Source: Amorphochlora amoebiformis
Lineage: Eukaryota > Cercozoa > Chlorarachniophyceae
Direction: 5' to 3'
NCBI GenBank assembly: GCA_054601695.1
Contig: BAAHQB010000252.1
Coordinates: 124,001 to 188,000 of the forward strand
DNA length: 64,000 nt
A program made the position numbers and the translations under genes. The notes beneath the pieces were generated by a model. The model made no database searches, was not told where the DNA came from, and saw nothing but the letters and a program-made list of their open reading frames with translations. Shown here one piece after another: positions 53,261 through 64,000 of the stretch. Numbering within the stretch: the first letter of the stretch is position 1; every line of letters starts with the position of its first letter.

Positions 53261-53759
53261 AATATATATTTATACTGTAGTGAAGTACATCTAGGTGTAT
53301 TAATATAATATCTAGAATATTATATCATGATATATATGTAGTATATAGATATATTATGTAGTATTCTAGTATCTATAGTCTAGATTCAATCAGACTGGAT
53401 ATCTACTAGATCTACGCGTTGTATCATTGTATCTGAATTTTCTATGGCTTTTTTTTTCTTGAAAACAAGAAATATCCAACTTCATGTAATTCACGTGCGC
53501 GGACTATCTGGAAAATAGTTGGTGTAGCCTCCGACGCCCTCTGTCTGTCTGGATGGCAGTACTGCTCTAGTAGCTGGTGGCACTGAGATGATAGTTTCAA
53601 ATTGATGATCATATATATACATGCATATGATCATAAAGATCGTAATTATGTATGATCTAGATGATCTAGATGATATCCGTTATCAAGTAAAAAATGTATG
53701 TACAGAAATATGTATGTGTGTGTATGCTAGGTATGTATGTATATGTATATGCGTATGTG

Positions 53760-53805
<46 letters not shown>

Positions 53806-53848
53806 CTAGATATGCATGTATCAATATATATATATATTTATAACACAC

Positions 53849-53885
<37 letters not shown>

Positions 53886-53887
53886 TA

Positions 53888-53965
53888 CGTTGTAAAAGTA
53901 AATCCAAGTATGGTGAGCGCCGAGATGAATGCATAAATTGTTTATATGTTTGTAGACAGTGTATT

Positions 53966-54004
<39 letters not shown>

Positions 54005-54021
54005 TGGATTTACTTTTACAA

Positions 54022-54023
<2 letters not shown>
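53888..54023. mobile_element. Possible MITE with 20-bp perfect terminal inverted repeats
   Basis: CGTTGTAAAAGTAAATCCAA at 53888-53907 is matched by its exact reverse complement at 54004-54023. The 96-bp interior is unique sequence plus a short TA run. TA arrays flank both ends, which suits a TA-targeting (mariner-like) element, but no clean target duplication can be seen because of that flank. Confidence 0.5.
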
Positions 54024-54061
<38 letters not shown>

Positions 54062-54399
54062 ATATATGTGTGTATATATATGTATATGCATGCATATGTT
54101 ATCTAGACCCACATTAAGCTATAGCATGATTATAGTATCATACACAGCGGATCATGGCGAGCTACGGTCGCACATGCGCATATTCACTAGCTATATGCCA
54201 CTTGTAGCTACCTGATACTGTGGTTGTCGTCTACGGTGAGTCCAGTCCTCAACAGCGAAGAAACTAGTGCGAAAACTCACGATGTTAGTGAAAAACATAT
54301 GTAAAAAAACACAAACATATGTATATGTGTGTATATGTGTATAAATACATGTGCATACATGTGTATGTATATATATATACATGTGTGTATGTGTATGTG

Positions 54400-54468
<69 letters not shown>

Positions 54469-54546
54469 GTATACATGCATATATTTTGGCATATACATAC
54501 ATATAATTTAAATGTACGGCAGCACAAAGCTCATACAGTTTATGTA

Positions 54547-54592
<46 letters not shown>

Positions 54593-54609
54593 TCTAGAGT
54601 ATGTGCATG

Positions 54610-55566
<957 letters not shown>

Positions 55567-55574
55567 TATATATA

Positions 55575-55614
<40 letters not shown>

Positions 55615-55643
55615 TATATATATATATGTGTGTATATATGTAC

Positions 55644-55675
<32 letters not shown>

Positions 55676-55686
55676 TACATGTATAG

Positions 55687-55731
<45 letters not shown>

Positions 55732-55842
55732 AGATATATGTATATATAGAGGTATATATATGAATATAAATTATATCATATACAGAATGTATCTGTATAT
55801 TCATACATGTGAGTTCATGTATATAATTTATATATACATCTA

Positions 55843-55883
<41 letters not shown>

Positions 55884-55973
55884 TGCACTGCATTGTTAGG
55901 TTTTATTATTTCTCGGGCGGATGCTGTGGAGGTGATGGTTAGGATATATATCAATTTATACACACACATATAT

Positions 55974-56089
<116 letters not shown>

Positions 56090-56367
56090 CATATAAATAA
56101 ATATATATATATATATACATATATGATATATATATATATATATTATCCACATATGTATATGTAATAAACGTTTGTATACGAATATATACGTACATAAAAA
56201 TATTTACATATCTTACACATCTTATGCACGTGTTTGTTGTATAAGATAAATGCACATAGGTATGTGTGTGTACATATAATATATAAATGTACAGACGTAT
56301 TTATATATTTATGTTATATATATATATATGTGTGTGTGTATATACATATCTAATACCATACATATAA

Positions 56368-56413
<46 letters not shown>

Positions 56414-56443
56414 ATATTATTGCAAATGTAATACCTTCTGCAG

Positions 56444-57006
56444 CTATCTGGCCCTCTGCACTGCTTGCGAGTCCTTCTAGTATCTACATATAAATGTCCT
56501 TCTAGTATCAACATATAAATATATATGTATATACACGCACACACATATATATATATACTCATATATATTAATGCTTAGTATATTGTTAGTGTGGCGGTCC
56601 GGCAGGTCGGTAGTACGGTCCGCCCCACCGGTAATATGCTAGTAGGCAAGGAACTCTGGAAGCGCAGTGGTGTAGTTGTCTGAGGTTGGTTGTCCGTTTG
56701 GATTATGACAATGATAGTGAAGGGAAATTCTCAGGTAGTTCATTCAGGAAATTTCTAGGAACATTCTAACTTCTGGAAAAAATTAGAACCTTCGGGAAAG
56801 TTCTGAAAGCGTGGATGGCGTGACGTCACGTTGTGTCACGGTATCTCTGGAATCCCGGTACTACCGGGTACTACCCGGTACTACGGCAAGTTTATATCGG
56901 AGCAATCTTCAATATCTCTAGCGATTTTGGGCATATATATGACAACTCTGTCGCACTGTACAGACACCTATGTGTCACACCAAGTCTAACTATGCCAGTT
57001 ACAACA

Positions 57007-57040
<34 letters not shown>

Positions 57041-57286
57041 TTTACACATACATATACATATATGTATATATATAGGTATAATGCATATATACTTCACTTG
57101 TATGTACGTATGTATAATACATGTGTGTGTGTTTGCACGGTACCTTTCGCCCATGGCTTTTGTCCACAGCCTTCCATCTTTTATTGAACACACAAACGCA
57201 TACACGCACACAAATGTGCACACACAAACACAAACACAAATGTGAGCACACACACTCACCAATATTTACACACACGTACGTATGAA

Positions 57287-57335
<49 letters not shown>

Positions 57336-57539
57336 TATATGTAACAATAACAGTATATACATATACACCTATGTATACTGTACTCTATTTTCTTTATATT
57401 CACGCTATATTTTAATACAATATATATATATATATATATATATTGCATACGCACCTTGGCCGTAAAAACTCCCAAATTCGACCGACAAGACTATAATTCG
57501 AACCACCAATTGAACTGCTTTGCAGACCAATCTGCATTC

Positions 57540-57584
<45 letters not shown>

Positions 57585-57590
57585 CTCTAA

Positions 57591-57637
<47 letters not shown>

Positions 57638-57834
57638 TCTCTCTCTATATATATATATTACATGTACATCTATTATGTATAGTTATAATGTAGGATATTA
57701 TTGCGTCATACTAATATGAAATACGATAAACGAACAGATGTACACATACTGTACAATGTGCATTTATATACACATGCAGTGTATGTACTATATGTACTAT
57801 ATTACGCACACACAAGCATATATAATATATATAT

Positions 57835-57881
<47 letters not shown>

Positions 57882-57943
57882 TGTATATATATATGTATAT
57901 ATCACTCTTTCTTCCCTTTCTCTTTCTCTGTACATGTATATAC

Positions 57944-58008
<65 letters not shown>

Positions 58009-58533
58009 ATATTTATTTATACACATAATTTATACATATATAAATTATACATGTACATATATACATATATCCCCACAATTCGTTTAATATTCCTCGAAGA
58101 ATAAAAGTCCGTAAGCAATCTCGGTATCCTTTTATGTTACAAGTTAGCTATACGAATAAGGATAGTGATAGAGTGGAGCCTTCGTTAGCCTTGAATTTTC
58201 ACTCTCTCTAAATGTCTTAGGAATATCTCACTTCTCTCTTTATGTGTATGTGTATCTCTCTCTCTGGCTCTCTCGCTCGCTCTCTGGCTCTCTCGCTCGC
58301 TCTCTCTCTCGCGCTCTCTCTTTCGCTCTCTCTCTCTCTCTCATCCTCTCTCTCTCTCTTCCTCTCTCTTTCACACAAACCTCTTCATGTCTATATATCC
58401 CTCCTGTTGAAACTCTCTTCTAAACGTGAGCGTCATTATAAGAATAGGTTGTAGTTATGGAATATGACATTAGACATTTACAAGTCGTCAAACATATATG
58501 TAATACCGGTAACATGTTACAAAATCAATGTAG

Positions 58534-58564
<31 letters not shown>

Positions 58565-58616
58565 CAAGTCGTCAAACACATATGTAATACCGGTAACATG
58601 TTACAAAATCAATGTA

Positions 58617-58655
<39 letters not shown>

Positions 58656-58664
58656 CATACACAC

Positions 58665-58738
<74 letters not shown>

Positions 58739-58987
58739 TATACAAATACACTAACAAAAACATATGCATAATGTAACTCACGTATTGCACATACTACGCA
58801 TACACTCTGAAATCCCGGGGTTCCTCCTGGGATCCCGGGATCGAGAGCGGATTTAAATTAGCAGTGACCCCATGGCATCTCTGTCAGAAGCCGTTATCGC
58901 CTCGAGCGTACGTTCCCGGAGCTGCTGGCGAAGGGTGCTAAAATAATGTTTTTTTCAATTTAAAGAACATAGTCCGAGTTGATATGA

Positions 58988-59028
<41 letters not shown>

Positions 59029-59346
59029 TAATATGTATACATATATATATATATATATATACGTATAAGCATATATATATATATATGAATTGTTCTTTTA
59101 TCGTTCTCCCTTATATACCCCATCAGCCCTATCGATTCAATTGCAATTCATGCATATTAACATATCTCTCTATCACTATCTATTGATATAAACGTAAATA
59201 CACGATACGACAGCTCAAGAGCCTGTATCCTTAATATGTATTCGAACATAGAATATGGCAAACACACTTTAAGTGAGAGCACGGGGTAGCTGGTGGTGAA
59301 AGCTCGGGATTCGTTCCATTCTTAATGCTCTTGGATACTGAATCCT

Positions 59347-59411
<65 letters not shown>

Positions 59412-59431
59412 TATACATGTATATAGATACA

Positions 59432-59464
<33 letters not shown>

Positions 59465-59529
59465 TATATGGATTTATGATATACCGCTCTCATTATCTAT
59501 CGGATTCTGAATCTTAATATACATACATA

Positions 59530-59584
<55 letters not shown>

Positions 59585-59691
59585 ATTAATATAAATATGT
59601 GCAATAATACATATATACATACACTAAAACATGTAGTACACGTGTACAATAATACATATATACATACATTAAAACATGTAGTACACGTATG

Positions 59692-59730
<39 letters not shown>

Positions 59731-59750
59731 GTATATATATGTATGTGTAT

Positions 59751-59812
<62 letters not shown>

Positions 59813-60176
59813 TTATATATATATATATATGTATACATATATACAATATATATATATATATATATGTATAAATATAGCATATACATATATAAATACACCA
59901 CACATATACACTTATATATAGAATATATAAAATACATACACATACATTCATATAATATGCACATCTACACTCGTATTATATGTATACATCCAACACGCAT
60001 TTGGGTTTTGGTTTAGATTTCGATTTGGGTTTCGGTTCTGACCGCGGGTCGGGTTCCAACGGCTATTCCGGCAGACGCATTCGAAGGAGGGGGGGAGCGG
60101 GCCAGTAGCTCGTAGAGGATATTCTTCTTGTTCGTTTTGGCGGTTAGTAGGGAGCTGATGTGATCTATATATTTAA

Positions 60177-60253
<77 letters not shown>

Positions 60254-60256
60254 CAC

Positions 60257-60306
<50 letters not shown>

Positions 60307-60374
60307 CATATATATATATATATATTTAGATATATGTGTATATATACGTATGGACATATTTATATACAGATATA

Positions 60375-60463
<89 letters not shown>

Positions 60464-60688
60464 ATATGTCTATATATATATATATGTAGGTATATATATA
60501 TATATATATATGTATGTATATATATTATTTACACAATTCATGTATGTATTTATACGCACATATAACATACATATAAGTATAAAATGAATATGTATGCGGT
60601 AGGTCGAAGAGGGTTTTTTTTTTTGATGAAGTTCAGAAGGTTACCCATATTAATAAACATAAACAAACACAAACACACACACACACAC

Positions 60689-60748
<60 letters not shown>

Positions 60749-60852
60749 TACATACACAAACACACAAACATTCTATTAGTATATATATACACATACACAC
60801 ATACACATATACATATACATATACATATATATGTACATATACATATACATAC

Positions 60853-60884
<32 letters not shown>

Positions 60885-60960
60885 TCATACATGAATATAC
60901 ATACATGTACATATACATATACATATAGATATACATATTCGTATACATATACCTATACAT

Positions 60961-61016
<56 letters not shown>

Positions 61017-61151
61017 GTACATATAATACATATAATGCATATAATGCATACACATACATATATATATATATACGCATACTTATACATATACATATACATA
61101 TACATATTCATATACATATAGATATACATATACATACACATGTACATACAC

Positions 61152-61187
<36 letters not shown>

Positions 61188-61241
61188 GTAATACATAACT
61201 TATATATAAATATATATAAATATTTATACGTATACAATATA

Positions 61242-61286
<45 letters not shown>

Positions 61287-61356
61287 CATATATATATACA
61301 TATACTATATATATATATATATATTTATATATACATATATATATACATACATATGA

Positions 61357-61399
<43 letters not shown>

Positions 61400-61579
61400 T
61401 ACATGTGTACAAATAGGGCAAGATAGAAAGAGGCAAGAGAGCAAGAAAGAGAGAGAGCAAATAAGAGCGCGAGAGAGCTATATGCTTTGAGAGAGGTATA
61501 TTACGTTTGGAGTATGTCAGGAGAGCTGATTCCAAACCTGGCCGTCCACCTTGATCATAGATATACAAACATATATATC

Positions 61580-61613
<34 letters not shown>

Positions 61614-61622
61614 GTATGTATA

Positions 61623-61662
<40 letters not shown>

Positions 61663-61672
61663 TACAAATATT

Positions 61673-61724
<52 letters not shown>

Positions 61725-61748
61725 AGTGTGTGTGTACATATTTATGTA

Positions 61749-61789
<41 letters not shown>

Positions 61790-61978
61790 ATATATTCAGT
61801 ATAGATATGTAATAGATAAAATATATGAGTCGAAATGTACTATGATGTATAATTTTCATATTCATAGTGAATCCTTACATACATAAAAGACTAAATTAAA
61901 ATCTTCTTTACCGTCCATTAGAACTGTTTCCCATCCTCTTCCCATACTGACGACCTAAATGTATGTATATATAATTAC

Positions 61979-62018
<40 letters not shown>

Positions 62019-62020
62019 AA

Positions 62021-62051
<31 letters not shown>

Positions 62052-62133
62052 GTATATATACCATACCTTGTCTTCCCTCTCCTTGAATTTCTTATCCGTA
62101 ACACCAAATTCTCCAATAACTTGATATTATATG

Positions 62134-62172
<39 letters not shown>

Positions 62173-62292
62173 TAGACATACATATATATATTTATACATA
62201 TGTACATACATATACATATGTGTTTATATATTTATATATATATGTGTATATACGTATATATATATATGTGTATTATACACGCACAAATACCT

Positions 62293-62373
<81 letters not shown>

Positions 62374-62376
62374 TAA

Positions 62377-62435
<59 letters not shown>

Positions 62436-62564
62436 TATACATATATACATATATAAGATCAAAGTATAGAAATAGAAATATAACACCCATCTGCTCTGCC
62501 GCTAACGCAGCCTTCTCCTGCTCTCCTTCTTCCTATATATATATATATATATGTATATATTCAT

Positions 62565-62598
<34 letters not shown>

Positions 62599-63066
62599 TA
62601 TTACATACATATATATATATATAATTACAATACATATTTACATACGCCCCACCAAATGCTCCAATTCCTGGCGTGACCACCCCTCGTGTAGTGCTCTCAC
62701 ACTCTTAGATGTCTCATCCACAGCCTCAATCCACCTAATAGGTTTAGGGTCAGTGTTAGGATTAGAATTAGTATTACTTGCAGAAGTGCCAATAGGTAGG
62801 GTTGAAGTTAGGGTTAGGGTTATTGTTAGGGTTAGGGTTTAGTCGCTAGGGTTAGCGTTAGGGTTAGGATTAGTTGTTCTTTCTTACTTTCCCTCTAATC
62901 CCCCAATGTATCTAACAGCGTTGCCAGAGAGCTGTAGTTAGGGTTAGGGTTAGGGTTAGAGGATAGGATTGGGAAGACCTAACCTCAGCTCTAACACTAA
63001 CGTAGCTCTTAACTCTAACAAACACTAATCCTAATCCAAGAAGGAATACAAGCTCTAACCCTAACC

Positions 63067-63107
<41 letters not shown>

Positions 63108-63285
63108 CTCAAACCCTAACCTGAACCCCGACGCTAACGCTAACCCTACCCCTAACCCTAACCCTAACCGTAACCCTAACCCCAACCCTAACCCTAACCA
63201 TAACCCTAACTAACCCTAAATCTAACCCTAGCTCTAACCAGAGTGGCGAAGACTAGCTGTCCGGCGTTTGTCTCTAAGATAGCCT
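56444..63285 (-). CDS. Unidentified helical protein, at least 13 exons, 5' end beyond the window
   Basis: Not recognised. Inferred exons: 63285-63239, 62931-62888, 62734-62653, 62532-62487, 62119-62067, 61954-61912, 61549-61505, 60164-60043, 59329-59283, 58937-58869, 57490-57455, 57177-57144, 56476-56444; all in phase, 232 residues plus upstream exons. The N-terminal visible half is helical: [59 protein letters not shown]. The middle part has a Ser/Pro/Ala-rich linker ([14 protein letters not shown]). The C-terminal part has [39 protein letters not shown] and a basic end [10 protein letters not shown]. No signal peptide or membrane segment is seen. If 60043 is not a splice donor, the reading stops at 60013 instead, and the later islands would be another gene. 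Introns carry (TA)n, purine tracts and telomere-like repeats. Confidence 0.6.
57491..58868. repeat. Intron with TA arrays, pyrimidine tract and a 59-bp duplication
   Basis: A CT-rich tract (CTCTCGCTCGCTCT type) lies at 58250-58375. A 59-bp segment containing AATACCGGTAACATGTTACA is duplicated at 58480-58538 and 58564-58622 with TA between. Confidence 0.8.
59600..59692. repeat. 45-bp tandem duplication
   Basis: Two copies of a unit containing CAATAATACATATATACATA and AAAACATGTAGTACACGT, inside a TA-rich intron. Confidence 0.8.
60788..61195. repeat. (ACATAT)n hexanucleotide array
   Basis: About 400 bp of ACATAT/ACATAC units with occasional GCATAC and TCATAT variants. It differs from the plain (TA)n around it and lies in an intron of the unidentified minus-strand gene. 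Confidence 0.9.
62735..63238 (-). repeat. Telomere-like introns of the unidentified gene
   Basis: The plus strand shows TTAGGG repeats at 62745-62970 and CCCTAA repeats at 63055-63235. In sense direction intron 62932-63238 begins GTTAGAGCTAGGG, runs through GTTAGGG copies and ends in CCCTAACTACAG, so its two ends are inverted copies of the same repeat. Intron 62735-62887 is C-rich throughout. Confidence 0.8.
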
Positions 63286-63319
63286 CTAGATTTTGGATCT
63301 GATTATATACATATGCATG

Positions 63320-63353
<34 letters not shown>

Positions 63354-63624
63354 TATATATATATATATATATAAAAGAGTGTATAGTTGCGGTTTATAGT
63401 TTTTATTAGGGTTAGGGTTAGCTAAGATTAGGTTTAGCTTGGGTTAGGATTAGTGGTAGGGTTAGCTAAATGTAGGGTTAGCTAAATGTAGGGTTAGCAA
63501 GGTTAGAGTTAGGACTACAAGTTCGGGGACGATAATACGGCGGATGAGTCTAATGTGAGTAATGCATACATATATAGTCACATATACACTTGTGAATATA
63601 TAAGTTATATATATATTTTAATAT

Positions 63625-63672
<48 letters not shown>

Positions 63673-63677
63673 CATAT

Positions 63678-63716
<39 letters not shown>

Positions 63717-63746
63717 TGTGTGTGTGTATACATAAGTTATATTATA

Positions 63747-63778
<32 letters not shown>

Positions 63779-63783
63779 AAAAC

Positions 63784-63833
<50 letters not shown>

Positions 63834-63876
63834 TATATATATATATATATATATTTATATGTATATATACAAATAT

Positions 63877-63911
<35 letters not shown>

Positions 63912-64000
63912 ATATATGTATGCATATATATATATTTATACGTTTGTTATATATGTATGTATAATATTAAGTCCTTTGTGTGCAAGTATTCAAGATCCAA
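63286..64000. repeat. Window end: (TA)n and telomere-like sequence
   Basis: (TA)n at 63320-63375 and 63620-63950, telomere-like GTTAGGG/GCTAAATGTAGG sequence at 63400-63510. A short minus-strand island at 63530-63560 (preceded by cacattag, followed by a GT) could be a further upstream exon, but its phase does not settle it. Confidence 0.6.

Noticed and set aside
56580-57000. tRNA or small RNA gene in the GC-richer block
   Set aside because: It holds short palindromes (TGACGTCA) and CCGGTACTAC repeats but no tRNA arms or conserved boxes. It looks like unique intronic DNA.
60013-60043. Gene end at RTETQIEI followed by a stop for the unidentified gene
   Set aside because: Provisionally rejected: a GTCAGA donor at 60042 joins the islands at 59329 and 58937 in phase. 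It remains an open alternative.

Overview
This is nuclear DNA of an intron-rich eukaryote. The genes use GT-AG spliceosomal introns and encode eukaryote-only proteins: coatomer zeta, an ArfGAP, CENP-C, a MICU protein and a CCDC112-like protein. The species cannot be named from the sequence. A CCDC112-type protein and an FN3-plus-TKL kinase suggest a flagellate-bearing protist or alga, but that is inference. About two thirds of the window is (TA)n. Nearly all long open frames are translations of TA arrays (YIYIYI). The real genes are many short coding islands between the arrays.

I rebuilt the genes by hand from coding look, AG/GT borders and codon phase. The layout is: (1) 104-12700 +, RluA-family pseudouridine synthase, 5' end outside the window; (2) 13342-16119 -, FN3-FN3-TKL kinase; (3) 16446-17427 +, coatomer zeta; (4) 17987-35739 -, CCDC112-like coiled-coil protein in about 26 exons; (5) 36011-38508 +, CENP-C; (6) 39206-50355 -, MICU-family protein in 21 exons; (7) about 50595-52752 +, ArfGAP; (8) 56444-63285 and beyond -, unidentified helical protein. 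Genes 1-7 strictly alternate strand. Start codons of divergent pairs lie 240-330 bp apart, and three convergent ends lie 560-700 bp apart, so the apparent repeat desert is tightly packed with genes.

Two repeat families fill the introns. One is (TA)n. The other is degenerate telomere-like (CCCTAA)n, nearly always with the C-rich strand as sense and with CCCTAG or CCCCAG acting as the 3' splice site. Genes 1, 4, 6 and 8 are heavily invaded and have mostly 30-100 nt exons. Genes 2, 3, 5 and 7 are almost free of repeats and have normal compact introns. Convergent spacers are rich in CTAG.

The proteins do not form one pathway. They cover RNA modification, signalling, vesicle traffic (COPI, ArfGAP), centromere/kinetochore, mitochondrial calcium and probably centriole/cilium. 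The most notable feature is the genome architecture: introns built from TA and telomere-like repeats whose edges supply the splice sites. No splice site here has been tested against transcripts.
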